A DNA stretch of 64,000 nt. Source: Algibacter miyuki. GTDB lineage: Bacteria > Bacteroidota > Bacteroidia > Flavobacteriales > Flavobacteriaceae. The stretch spans positions 186,001-250,000 of the forward strand of contig NZ_JAUFQP010000007.1 of the NCBI RefSeq assembly GCF_030409805.1, written 5' to 3'. Positions 26,668 through 36,146 of this stretch are shown piece after piece. A program made the translations under genes and the position numbers. The notes beneath the pieces are model-generated. The model made no database searches, had not been told where the DNA came from, and saw only the letters and a list, made by a program, of their open reading frames with translations. Every line of letters begins with the position of its first letter. The stretch's first letter is position 1.

Positions 26668-26675
26668 TACATTTG
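26668..26675 (+). promoter_or_regulatory. -7 box before the ECF sigma gene
   Basis: TACATTTG fits TAnnTTTG and lies 40 bp before the ATG at 26716. Confidence 0.45.
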
Positions 26676-26715
26676 AAGCTCACACGTTTCAACCAACACC
26701 AGAACAGTGCTCTCA

Positions 26716-27321
26716 ATGAAAGCGTATAGCAGGACAGAAATACTTCATTTTAAAAACCTAAAGGCCGGAAACGAAAAAGCCTTTGAGTATTTTTTCAATA
26801 CCTACTATAATCACATTCTTGGTTTTTGCATTCAATTTATTTATGATAAACCACAAGCCTCAGGTATTACCCAAGACGCTTTTCTAAACCTATGGCTTAA
26901 TAAAGATAAAATTGAAAAAGTTAGTGGTGTTGAATCTTTTTTATACACCTATGCCAAATCGAAATGCCTCAATGCTATTAGACATAATGAAGTTAAAGAA
27001 CGGTACAAGAGTAAAACTTTAAACGAAAAAGAGCGAGAATTAGACTTCGATATTTTAAATTCCATAAATTTCGATACGTTAGCTTTATCAGAATTAGAAG
27101 ATTTAATTTCAGAATCTATCGAGAATTTACCCGAAAAAACAAAAGTGATATTCCTAAAAAAACGCTTCGAAAACAAAAAAAACCAGGATATAGCCAACGA
27201 ATTAAATGTTACCGTAAAAACCGTTGAAGCTCACATGACTAAAGCTTTAAAAATTTTAAGATTAAATTTATCCGATTACCTTCCACTGGTTCTTATCACG
27301 CTTATTCTCTCTAAGTATTAA
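26716..27321 (+). CDS. ECF RNA polymerase sigma factor
   Basis: This sigma-70-family factor (201 aa from the ATG; a GTG nine bases upstream would add three residues) has region 2 at ~20-90 (FEYFFNTYYNHILGFC, TQDAFLNLWLNKDKI) and region 4 at ~125-180 (LPEKTKVIFLKKRFENKKNQDIANELNVTVKTVEAHM). A short hydrophobic tail follows (LPLVLITLILSKY), common in Bacteroidota FecI-like sigmas. It precedes a FecR-type anti-sigma and a SusC with an STN domain, so it is expected to drive that operon when a ligand is sensed at the outer membrane. The ATG start was preferred over GTG because it gives the usual short N-terminus. Confidence 0.92.
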   Translation: MKAYSRTEILHFKNLKAGNEKAFEYFFNTYYNHILGFCIQFIYDKPQASGITQDAFLNLWLNKDKIEKVSGVESFLYTYAKSKCLNAIRHNEVKERYKSKTLNEKERELDFDILNSINFDTLALSELEDLISESIENLPEKTKVIFLKKRFENKKNQDIANELNVTVKTVEAHMTKALKILRLNLSDYLPLVLITLILSKY

Positions 27322-27420
27322 TGAAATTAAGCTATTCAGCTTTAAACAACATCATATTTACTCCCTTTAAAAACTAGTTTTTTTTCTCTATTCACCGTCA
27401 AATAAAACGAATAATTATTC

Positions 27421-27428
27421 TATTTTTG
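27421..27428 (+). promoter_or_regulatory. -7-like box before fecR
   Basis: TATTTTTG matches TAnnTTTG, 116 bp before the FecR start, in a 222-bp gap. The gap would also be the expected place for an ECF-dependent promoter, whose consensus I cannot recognise. Confidence 0.35.
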
Positions 27429-27543
27429 CATTTATTTTTAATTAGTCTAAATAAGAATAATATTATTCATTAGGGTTTTTAAATATTGGCGTGTACTTAT
27501 TTCTATAGCACCAACTAAAGAAACCAAATAAAATTAGCAAAGT

Positions 27544-28659
27544 ATGATTTCGAATTTAATAACTAAATATTTAAATGGCGATGCCACTGAAAAAGAAGTC
27601 GAATTAATTTTTGAGTGGATTGATGCATCCGAAACTAATAAAAAGGAATTTATAGCCTTGAAAAAAGCATGGATTTTAACCGAAGTGTCTAATACTAACA
27701 AAGACATGGCATGGAAAGCAATTCAGAAAAACATATCAAAAACAAAACCTTCTAAATATAAAACGTGGATTAAATATGCTGCCATTTTGGTTCTGTTCAT
27801 TTCGATTGGCCGATTAGCATGGATCAACAATAATCAAGATCAAAATCTAGAACAAAACAATACGATTGTTTTAGAAATTGAAGACAACAGTATCCAACTA
27901 GATTCCTTAATACAGCATGTTACAGATCAATCTGGAGAAGTTATTGCCGAACAAAATCACAACGAAATTATATACAAACCATCAAAAACATCAGCTCCTA
28001 TCGAGTATCACACTTTAAATATTCCGTTAGGAAAAACATATAACGTCACATTATCCGATGGCACAAAAGTGCATCTAAACGCCGGAACTACATTTAAATA
28101 CCCAAAACAATTCAGTAACACAGGAAACCGTCAGGTATATTTAAAAGGTGAAGCTTTTTTTGAAGTTGAAGAAGACAAAACACACCCCTTTATAGTAAAC
28201 ATTAATGATATAGCAGTAAAGGTTTTAGGTACAAAATTTAACGTAAATGCTTATCCTGAAAACTCTATAACCTCGTGTGTTTTAGTAGAAGGATCTGTGC
28301 AAATTTTCAACTTAGAGGACGCTAGTAACAATGCGATATTAACACCTAACCTTAAAGCAACATGGACCCCTATAGTTGAAGCTTTTAGTATAAAAGAAGT
28401 AAATACAGATTTGTACACCTCTTGGATACATGGTGAAATTATTCTTGATTCTGCACATTTTAGCTCTTTTTCCAAAAAGTTAGAACGTGCTTTTAATGTA
28501 AAAATAATTAATAACAACAGCTTACTAGAAGCTCAAGAATTTAGCGGAACAATAAACTTCAAAACATCGAGCCTAGCCGACATATTGGATTTATTAAAGT
28601 TCGATACATATTTTGATTACAACATAGAAGACAACCAAATAATAATTAGCAACAATTAA
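27544..28659 (+). CDS. FecR-family anti-sigma factor
   Basis: The 371-aa inner-membrane protein has a cytoplasmic N-terminus (~1-75, sigma-binding), one membrane helix (~79-95, AAILVLFISIGRLAWI), a periplasmic FecR domain (~155-255; PLGKTYNVTLSDGTKVHLNAGTTF cut to its core SDGTKVHLNAGT, and RQVYLKGEAFFEVEED) and a C-terminal DUF4974-like domain (~295-371). In characterised systems it holds the ECF sigma until the STN domain of the cognate SusC/FecA receptor signals binding. Only 3 bp separate it from the SusC gene. Confidence 0.93.
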   Translation: MISNLITKYLNGDATEKEVELIFEWIDASETNKKEFIALKKAWILTEVSNTNKDMAWKAIQKNISKTKPSKYKTWIKYAAILVLFISIGRLAWINNNQDQNLEQNNTIVLEIEDNSIQLDSLIQHVTDQSGEVIAEQNHNEIIYKPSKTSAPIEYHTLNIPLGKTYNVTLSDGTKVHLNAGTTFKYPKQFSNTGNRQVYLKGEAFFEVEEDKTHPFIVNINDIAVKVLGTKFNVNAYPENSITSCVLVEGSVQIFNLEDASNNAILTPNLKATWTPIVEAFSIKEVNTDLYTSWIHGEIILDSAHFSSFSKKLERAFNVKIINNNSLLEAQEFSGTINFKTSSLADILDLLKFDTYFDYNIEDNQIIISNN

Positions 28660-28662
28660 TAG

Positions 28663-31600
28663 ATGAAGCATTTTTTAAACCAACATGTAAAAGTACTAAT
28701 TCTCGCCCTTGGAATTATTTTGTTTTGCAACAGTGCTAACGCACAATCTAACCCTATTACAATTAACGCCACAGAGCAACCTTTTGGTTCGGTTTTAAAG
28801 CTTATAGAGCAACAATCTACATACCGCTCTATTTACAATACGAACAAAATAGACCTCAACAAAAAAGTAAGTCTAAATGTTAGCAACGTGAGTCTAGAAA
28901 TAGCATTAAACAAATTACTAGAAAACACACAACTCACCTACGTTATAAAAAACAACCAAATACTCCTGGTTGAAAAACAAATAACCTACGTCCCTACGAT
29001 CACAAAAAATAAAGAACAAAGGTTAATATCTGGCGTTGTTTATACTAGCCCCGACAACCTTCCTTTACCTGGTGCTACGGTATTAATAAAAGGCACAAAA
29101 CGAGGTGCGATAACTAATTTTAATGGCGAGTTCACTTACCGTTTACAAGGCAACAACCTCAACACTTTGGAACTTGAAGTACATTATTTAGGCATGGAAA
29201 CCTTAACTCAGGTCGTTGGTAACAATTCGAAATTCACATTTTACTTAAAGGAAGCTGCTGATGAACTCGACCAGGTGGTTATTACATCATCTTACGGAAC
29301 AAAAACACTTAGAGAAGAAATTGTTGGAAGTATAGAAACGCTTAATGCTAAAGATATTGCGGTAGATCAAGCTTCAGAAAGTATTGATAAAATGGTAGAC
29401 GGACAAATAGCCGGTGTTTATATTGAAAATACATCGGGAATAGGCGGGCCGGTAAGTATCAACATTCGTGGACAAGGTAGTTTAACGCCTTTAAACGGTG
29501 CCGTATACGGAACTTCAACACAACCGCTTATTATTATTGATGGCGTTATTATGGCCGAGGAAATGGCGATAGACAACAACTTTTTTGATGCTAACGGAAG
29601 TTCTTCTGAAGATTTATCGAATCCGTTATCTCAAATTTCTCCCGAAAACATTGAAAGTTTCACGGTTCTAAAAGATGCCGCCGCTGTTAGTATTTATGGT
29701 GCCGATGCCGCCAATGGTGTTATTTTAATTACCACAAAAAAAGGAAAAAAAGGCGCTGCTAAATTTGGGTTTTCATCACAATTAGGAATTTCATCTGCAA
29801 TTAATCAAATTGAATATTTAAATGGTGCTCAATACCACGAACTGAGAAATGAATACTTAAAAAACACAACCGTTGGCTACACACCAACACCATACAATGG
29901 CGTTGATACCGATTGGTTTAACTTACTAAATGGCACAGGAGTTTACAACAAATATAACTTTAGTGTATCTGGAGCTTCGGAAGCCTTTTCATACCGTGCG
30001 AGTTTAACCTATAAAAAAATAGACGAACCTCAAAAAGGGAATACCAATGAACAACTAAACGCGAGTATCAATTTAGGATATCGTCATAAAAAATTAGACA
30101 TCAATTTATCTTTAAGTCCGAGCTACGTTGCAAAAGATGCTCCAAACATTTATTACAGCTATGCTTTTGCTCCAACCCTATCTCCTTATAACGAAGACGG
30201 ATCATATGCTGACGTTGGTGTTACCGGCTTAGGAAACCCATTGGCAGCCATTGATCAAAACAAAAACACTTCTAATAGTTACGGTATGCTAGGAAGCTTA
30301 CAAGCTACTTATCATATTACAAAAGACTTAAACATATCGTCTCTTTTTGGTCTTTCTTACAGAGATAAGGAACAAGATCGTTATTTTTCTGGAGAAAATG
30401 AAAGCGGTCAAGTTAATGGTAGTTTTACGCTAAATGATACATCGTACCCCCTCTATGGTCGTCGCTTAATAAACAACAGACACACCAATAAATGGAACTG
30501 GCAAACACGCGCACTTTACAATAAGCAAATAACCGAAAACAGCGCTTTTGATGGTGTTTTTGGAATTGAACTTACAGAAGAAAATGTAGACTTTGATTAT
30601 GCTTCAGGTCGTGGCTTTGTAAACCCCAATATTATAAACGGCGTTACCGATGCGGTTCAAGACGATGATCCTTCAACGACTGACGATGAATCTACAGGCA
30701 ACCAAACTTATAGTTCGGACATTAGTAACAACTCTAAAGTATCACTCTTTTCGCAACTTAATTACAATTACAAAAAACGCTATTTTATTCTAGCTAATTT
30801 TAGGCGAGACCAAAGTTCTGTTTTTGGAGACGACACCAATGTGGCCTACACAGGAGGTGCCGGTGTAAGCTGGATTTTATCTAACGAGAATTTTTTAAAC
30901 ACCAATAATTGGGTTGATTTATTAAAACTGAAATTAAGTTACGGAACTACAGGAAACTCTAGAATAGGTTCTTACCGCTCTAAAGGCTTATACAACATTG
31001 ATGACAATGGTTATAATAACTTAGATATTGCCTACCCATCTGCAGCTCCTAACGGCGAACTGAGTTGGGAAAAGAACAAAAAATTTAATGCGGGTTTAAA
31101 CTTCAACTTTTTAAACACAGTGAGTTTAACGCTTGAATATTATTACGACGATATTAAAGACCTTATTACAAGTAGAAACATACCTACCGAGACCGGCTAT
31201 AGTTCCATCCAAATTAACGCTGCAAGCATGTACAACAAAGGGTTAGAACTATCAACAAAGTTTAAATGGTTTCAAAAAGAGGATTTTAAATGGACCACTT
31301 CATTCAACATTTCTACACTACAAAGTGAAGTTACAGAACTTAAAGGTTTAGGTAATGAATTTTCACTTTCAGAAAAAGCATTGGCACAAAAAGTTGGCTA
31401 CAGCACCACTACTATTTGGGGTATTAAATGGGCAGGTATCGACCCAGCTACCGGACGTGACTTACTTAAAAAAGATGGCGAAATTTACGACGCCGTAACT
31501 TACAACAGTTTGTTTAGCAGTGCCGATTGGGTTCCTATTGGAGATTATCAACCCGACGCCTACGGTGGTTTCAATAACACCTTCACCTTCAACAATAATA

Positions 31601-32022
31601 TAAGCTTATCCATTCGAGGAAGCTTTCAAATAGGCGGTGATTATTTAGCAGAAGATGAACTTATTGCCAAATACAATATTACTTCAAACAGAAATTTATC
31701 GGTTAACGCATACGATTATTGGAGAAACCAAGGCGATGTTGCCTTAAACCCAATTGTAACCAGTAACAACCCAACCATTTCTAACTACGATAAATACTTA
31801 TACGACGCTACGTCTTTAAGAATAAGTAACGTGAATTTAAACTACAGCTTTCCGCGCAATAGTGTTGGTTTTTTAGATGCATTATCTATTTATACCGATG
31901 TATCTAATGTACTTTATTGGTATAAAGAAAAAAGCTTGAATGGTAGAAACGGTATTAGTGAATTTAGATTTAGCTACCCACAAGCCAGAACAATTTCAAT
32001 AGGATTAAACGCAAAATTTTAA
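28663..32022 (+). CDS. SusC/RagA-family TonB-dependent receptor with STN signalling domain
   Basis: The 1119-aa protein has a signal peptide (to ~28, NSANAQ), an STN secretin-like domain (~30-90, VLKLIEQQ and VSLEIALNKLL), a carboxypeptidase-regulatory domain (~120-200, SGVVYTSPDNLPLPGATVLIKGTKRG trimmed to LPGATVLIKGT), a plug (~215-345, with NIRGQGSLTP and VLKDAAAVSIYGADAANGVILITTKKG core DAAAVSIYGADAANGVI) and a 22-strand barrel. The STN domain links it to the FecR/ECF pair upstream. It transports a large ligand captured by the SusD lipoprotein encoded next. Because a di-haem peroxidase and no glycoside hydrolase are encoded here, the ligand need not be a glycan. Confidence 0.95.
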   Translation: MKHFLNQHVKVLILALGIILFCNSANAQSNPITINATEQPFGSVLKLIEQQSTYRSIYNTNKIDLNKKVSLNVSNVSLEIALNKLLENTQLTYVIKNNQILLVEKQITYVPTITKNKEQRLISGVVYTSPDNLPLPGATVLIKGTKRGAITNFNGEFTYRLQGNNLNTLELEVHYLGMETLTQVVGNNSKFTFYLKEAADELDQVVITSSYGTKTLREEIVGSIETLNAKDIAVDQASESIDKMVDGQIAGVYIENTSGIGGPVSINIRGQGSLTPLNGAVYGTSTQPLIIIDGVIMAEEMAIDNNFFDANGSSSEDLSNPLSQISPENIESFTVLKDAAAVSIYGADAANGVILITTKKGKKGAAKFGFSSQLGISSAINQIEYLNGAQYHELRNEYLKNTTVGYTPTPYNGVDTDWFNLLNGTGVYNKYNFSVSGASEAFSYRASLTYKKIDEPQKGNTNEQLNASINLGYRHKKLDINLSLSPSYVAKDAPNIYYSYAFAPTLSPYNEDGSYADVGVTGLGNPLAAIDQNKNTSNSYGMLGSLQATYHITKDLNISSLFGLSYRDKEQDRYFSGENESGQVNGSFTLNDTSYPLYGRRLINNRHTNKWNWQTRALYNKQITENSAFDGVFGIELTEENVDFDYASGRGFVNPNIINGVTDAVQDDDPSTTDDESTGNQTYSSDISNNSKVSLFSQLNYNYKKRYFILANFRRDQSSVFGDDTNVAYTGGAGVSWILSNENFLNTNNWVDLLKLKLSYGTTGNSRIGSYRSKGLYNIDDNGYNNLDIAYPSAAPNGELSWEKNKKFNAGLNFNFLNTVSLTLEYYYDDIKDLITSRNIPTETGYSSIQINAASMYNKGLELSTKFKWFQKEDFKWTTSFNISTLQSEVTELKGLGNEFSLSEKALAQKVGYSTTTIWGIKWAGIDPATGRDLLKKDGEIYDAVTYNSLFSSADWVPIGDYQPDAYGGFNNTFTFNNNISLSIRGSFQIGGDYLAEDELIAKYNITSNRNLSVNAYDYWRNQGDVALNPIVTSNNPTISNYDKYLYDATSLRISNVNLNYSFPRNSVGFLDALSIYTDVSNVLYWYKEKSLNGRNGISEFRFSYPQARTISIGLNAKF

Positions 32023-32026
32023 GGTG

Positions 32027-33505
32027 ATGATACAAACAAAACAACTCAAACAATTTTCGAAATACATCCTAACAGCATTGCTAGCAACCTGCCTTAATTG
32101 CAGCAGTTTTTTAGAGCTAGAACCAGGATCACAAACATCTATCACAGAATTATTAGATACTACGGATGGTGTGGTAACCGCTCTAAATGGTGCTTACGAT
32201 AATTTAGAAGCCAACGTGAGAGGTGAGCGCTATGCTACTTACGCCGATATGCAAGCTGGCAACATCACCTTTACACCAACAGAAACGGGTAATAATACGG
32301 GGCAAATTACGGTGCCTTTTAATATAGAAAACGTTTACAACTTTACAGATTTAGCAGATGACAGTAATTTAGACGGGTTTTATGATGACAGCTACGATAT
32401 TATAAACCAAGCAAATCTTATTCTAGAATATGTGGATGCACTAACAGATTCTAATGAGAATATAAAAAATCAAATAAGAGCCGAAGCCTTAACCATTAGA
32501 GCTTATGTTCATTTTATATTATCTCAAATATATGCGCAAAATTATGGTTTTACTGCAGATGCTAGTCATTTAGGACTCGTATACAGCAAAACAACCTTAA
32601 CCAACGGCATTACGTACCCATCTAGAGAAACCTTAGCAACAACCTACGATTTAATTATTGACGATTTAACTTCAGCAATAAACAACTACTCCAACACTTT
32701 ACTTTTAGATGGACCAACGTATTCTTATTTTAATAAAATAAGCACTCAAGCTTTACTTGCTCGAGTTTACGTTTCTAAATACGATTGGCAAAATGCTTAC
32801 GATTTGGCAAATGAAGTAATTCTGAATTCAGGAAAAACACTAACACCTTCGGAAGATTATATAGCAGAATGGGAAAAAACAGACTTACCAATTTCTGAAA
32901 CTTTATTAGAGTTTTCAATTCCGCGCGATACTGGTGGTACGGTTGGTGGCTCACTATCGAGCTCCTATGGTTTTACCTCAACAGCAGATTATGCAGACTA
33001 CGTCGCTTCGGAAGATTTACTAAACCTTTTTGAAACTAACGATTTGCGAGGACAACTTTTTCTTGAAACCAATTTACCTACCTTAATTAATGGTGAATTA
33101 GAAGATCGCCCCTATTATTTCACCAAAAAATTTCAAGATAACCCAGGCTTTGTAGCCATCAGATTAAGTGAAATGTATTTAATAAGAGCCGAAGCATCAT
33201 TAGGACTTGAAAACCTAGAAGATTGTAAAGACGACATCAATATATTAAGAAACCGAGCAAATGCCACACTATTAACGGAGACCACCAATTTAGAAGATAT
33301 ACTTTTATTAGAACGCCGAAAAGAAATGTGTTTTGAAGCTCAATATTTATTCGATTTAGCGAGGTTTCAACAAAATATTGTAAGAGGTGCAGACTGCGTA
33401 TCGCAAACTTGCAACTTAATTTATCCTTCAGGAAAATACATACTTCCAATTCCAGATAGCAACATCGAACTTAACTCTAATTTACAGCAAAATGACACAT
33501 ACTAA
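32027..33505 (+). CDS. SusD/RagB-family outer-membrane lipoprotein
   Basis: The protein starts at the ATG four bases after the SusC stop (a GTG at 32024 would add one residue). The lipobox is LNC at about residue 25, followed by SSFLELEPGS, typical of SusD. RagB/SusD motifs include LRAEALTIRAYVHF-like IRAEALTIRAYVHFILSQIY (trimmed) at ~150, the TPR-rich N-terminal half, and the C-terminal LSEMYLIRAEASLGLENL and LLERRKEMCFEAQYLFDLAR. It caps the SusC barrel and binds the ligand at the cell surface. The last 14 bases overlap the next gene, so the operon is tightly coupled. Confidence 0.94.
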   Translation: MIQTKQLKQFSKYILTALLATCLNCSSFLELEPGSQTSITELLDTTDGVVTALNGAYDNLEANVRGERYATYADMQAGNITFTPTETGNNTGQITVPFNIENVYNFTDLADDSNLDGFYDDSYDIINQANLILEYVDALTDSNENIKNQIRAEALTIRAYVHFILSQIYAQNYGFTADASHLGLVYSKTTLTNGITYPSRETLATTYDLIIDDLTSAINNYSNTLLLDGPTYSYFNKISTQALLARVYVSKYDWQNAYDLANEVILNSGKTLTPSEDYIAEWEKTDLPISETLLEFSIPRDTGGTVGGSLSSSYGFTSTADYADYVASEDLLNLFETNDLRGQLFLETNLPTLINGELEDRPYYFTKKFQDNPGFVAIRLSEMYLIRAEASLGLENLEDCKDDINILRNRANATLLTETTNLEDILLLERRKEMCFEAQYLFDLARFQQNIVRGADCVSQTCNLIYPSGKYILPIPDSNIELNSNLQQNDTY

Positions 33506-34970
33506 AACCATATTAGCCATAGTAACCATTTTTACCATGATGTTTTCATGCTCTAAAAATGATGATAACACAGCCGATAACGTGCCTAGTTATGTTCGGT
33601 TTAATTTTTTAACCAACAGCAACAACGAACCATTAGAATACCCACAAGTAAGCAGTGCCATTATACCAAGCGTTAGTTATACAAACACAGGGGTTAACAC
33701 TTTAAAAGTACCTGTAACTCTAACATCTTACACCTTAGAAAACGAAGTAACCGTAAATTACAGCGTTGCATCTTCCTCTAATGAAGATCTATTTACTATC
33801 AGTCCGGTAAACCAAGTTTCGTTTCAAAACAATCAATTAACCGATACTATTTATATCAACTTTAATAAACGATGGTCTAGTGAAGAAAGCATCATTTTAA
33901 ACCTAGAATCGGTATCAGACCCTTCGATAAATTTAGGCAACTTAAATTCAAACGAAACTAATACAGAATTCACTATTAATTTAGAGCCTATTACAACCAC
34001 CTATACATTTCTGGCAAACAGAATTGAAATTACAGGTGCAGCAGGTGAACAAATAGACTTTGCCGTAAATTTTCCTAACGGATATCTTCCTTCGGAAATT
34101 GAAACCTCAAATATTTTTAAATTTTTAAACGGCTTCGATTATAGCATTGAGCCATTAGATATAGGAGAAAACACTTCGACTATAAACTACAGAATGACTT
34201 TAAATGAATCTATTGAAAATGATGATGTATTATACCAAACCATTATTACACTTATAGATAGCGAAAACTACACAACCACCGGAAATAGTACACTACAAAT
34301 TGTAAAGCCTATTAAGTCTGATCGTGATGTTACTGTTAATATAGCAGCGAATTTCTACAATTTATCAGATTCATTTTATCGCACCTACATAGAGCATTGG
34401 AACGATTTTAATGAAGATGGCGAATGCGTTTGGCAATCTACTTTTGCTTTCACCTACCCTATTGTTGTAGAATCTACAAACCCTAACGCTGTACTTTATA
34501 GTGATAATGGTACCGCCGATCCGCTAGACGACATTTACCATCATGCCTTTCAAATTGGTTTCGATAGCCCTATTGCAACCACCACTACAAATGCATTCAA
34601 CTTAAAAAGATACTTTAGTAACGAGAGCACAAGTAGAGCAAACTCTCCTGGATTTAATACCACACCTGCTATAGAGTTTTTCCCAGAAAACGGAACAAGC
34701 ACAACTAACGGTTCTATTTTAATAATCCCTCAGTTTTTAACCATTTCTAACAAAAGTGACGAAAGTTTTTCTTTTGCTATTTCAGGTGAAGGTACTTACG
34801 AAGAAGTAAGCCCAGGTATTTTCGAACTTAAATTTCAACTAAACCTGACTAACGACGCCATTTTCGGAGGTACAATCACTTCAGAATATCGCTTATACAA
34901 CACTAGCAGTTATACCGACCCCGAAGATTTAACTACTAACAACTGCATTACAGAATACATACTAGAATAA
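33492..34970 (+). CDS. Putative surface lipoprotein of the SusCD locus (492 aa)
   Basis: The signal peptide has a lipobox ending FSC at residue ~20, followed by SKNDDN. The mature part is beta-rich with Ig-like/Calx-beta-like features (VPVTLTSYTLENEVTVNYSV trimmed; TDTIYINFNKRW). I recognise no enzyme motif. It overlaps the SusD gene by 14 bases and is 2 bp from the peroxidase gene. By position it resembles the SusE/F-type or auxiliary binding lipoproteins of other SusCD loci, but sequence alone cannot confirm ligand binding. Confidence 0.8.
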   Translation: MTHTKTILAIVTIFTMMFSCSKNDDNTADNVPSYVRFNFLTNSNNEPLEYPQVSSAIIPSVSYTNTGVNTLKVPVTLTSYTLENEVTVNYSVASSSNEDLFTISPVNQVSFQNNQLTDTIYINFNKRWSSEESIILNLESVSDPSINLGNLNSNETNTEFTINLEPITTTYTFLANRIEITGAAGEQIDFAVNFPNGYLPSEIETSNIFKFLNGFDYSIEPLDIGENTSTINYRMTLNESIENDDVLYQTIITLIDSENYTTTGNSTLQIVKPIKSDRDVTVNIAANFYNLSDSFYRTYIEHWNDFNEDGECVWQSTFAFTYPIVVESTNPNAVLYSDNGTADPLDDIYHHAFQIGFDSPIATTTTNAFNLKRYFSNESTSRANSPGFNTTPAIEFFPENGTSTTNGSILIIPQFLTISNKSDESFSFAISGEGTYEEVSPGIFELKFQLNLTNDAIFGGTITSEYRLYNTSSYTDPEDLTTNNCITEYILE

Positions 34971-34972
34971 CC

Positions 34973-36118
34973 ATGAGAAACAACCTAATTTTATCCTTAT
35001 TTATCTGTGTTTTTATATGTTCGTGCAAAACAGAACATAAAGACGAATACACCAATATTGCAGACTTAAAAGCAATTTACTCTAGTGGAGATATTACTAA
35101 ATGGCCTGCGCCAGATTTAGATAGTACAGTAAACAAAGAAACTTTTAAAGATATTGGCGCTTTACCCAAATTACAACATCCAGAATACAACCCGTTTAGT
35201 CAAGAAAAATCTAAACTCGGTAAAACACTCTTTTTCGACCCAAGATTATCGGTTAGCGGACAAATAGCATGTGCGTCTTGCCACAACCCAGAATTAGCAT
35301 GGACGGATAATTCCACGCGTTCTTTTGGTCACGATCGTCAAACCGGAGCGCGAAATTCTATGACTATTTTAAATTCTGGTTTTGCACACAGCCTCTTTTG
35401 GGATGGTCGCGCTTCTAGCTTAGAAGACCAAGCCAGGTTCCCTATTGGAGATCCTTTAGAGATGAACGAAAAACTCAATATTGCCGTTGATAAAATAGCT
35501 GAAATAAAAGGCTACAAACCCTTGTTTGAAGCTGCCTTTGGAAATGACACCATTTCATTAGAACGTATTCAATTTGCCATAGCAACCTTTGAACGTACCG
35601 TAAACAGTTACAAAACAAGGTTCGATAAGTTTGTTGAAGGCGATTCTACAAAACTTAACAATCAAGAGGTTTTAGGGCTGCATGTATTCCGTACAAAAGG
35701 AAGGTGTATCAATTGCCACAACACACCTTACTTCTCTGACAACCAATTTCATAACGACGGGCAAACCTTGTTTGGCACAAAAGATGAAGATTTTGGTCGC
35801 TACAACGTTACCAAAAACATGGATGATATTGGAAAAATTAGAACTCCAACATTAAGAGAAGTTGCCAGAACTGGGCCTTGGATGCATAATGGACACTTCC
35901 CTAGTTTATTAGATGTTGTTCAATTTTACAACCTTGGCAACCCTGCAGTTGTTCAGAAAAAATACTTAGGTAAAGGGCGCGACTCTTTAATACCTACAAA
36001 CTCGCCGATCTTAAAAAAATTAGATCTAGAAAAAAATGAAATCGAAGCATTAATCGCTTTCATGGAAACCTTGTCTTCTAGCAGAGGTAGAACATTAATA
36101 CCACAACTTCCTCAATAA
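34973..36118 (+). CDS. Di-haem cytochrome c peroxidase (CCP/MauG family), lipoprotein
   Basis: The 381-aa protein has a lipoprotein-type signal (ICSCKTEH, lipidated at Cys16 or Cys18). Two haem c motifs are present: CASCH (Cys100-Cys103-His104) and CINCH (Cys245-Cys248-His249). Other family motifs are LGKTLFFDPRLS at ~82-93, LFWDGRA at ~141, and LREVARTGPWMHNGHFPSL near the C-terminus. CCP/MauG enzymes reduce peroxide or oxidise protein or small-molecule partners in the periplasm. Its position in a SusCD operon, 2 bp after a lipoprotein, suggests it modifies or releases something bound to the transported ligand (inference). Confidence 0.93.
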   Translation: MRNNLILSLFICVFICSCKTEHKDEYTNIADLKAIYSSGDITKWPAPDLDSTVNKETFKDIGALPKLQHPEYNPFSQEKSKLGKTLFFDPRLSVSGQIACASCHNPELAWTDNSTRSFGHDRQTGARNSMTILNSGFAHSLFWDGRASSLEDQARFPIGDPLEMNEKLNIAVDKIAEIKGYKPLFEAAFGNDTISLERIQFAIATFERTVNSYKTRFDKFVEGDSTKLNNQEVLGLHVFRTKGRCINCHNTPYFSDNQFHNDGQTLFGTKDEDFGRYNVTKNMDDIGKIRTPTLREVARTGPWMHNGHFPSLLDVVQFYNLGNPAVVQKKYLGKGRDSLIPTNSPILKKLDLEKNEIEALIAFMETLSSSRGRTLIPQLPQ

Positions 36119-36146
36119 ATTTTTATTAACTCAAAATTTTTAAATT

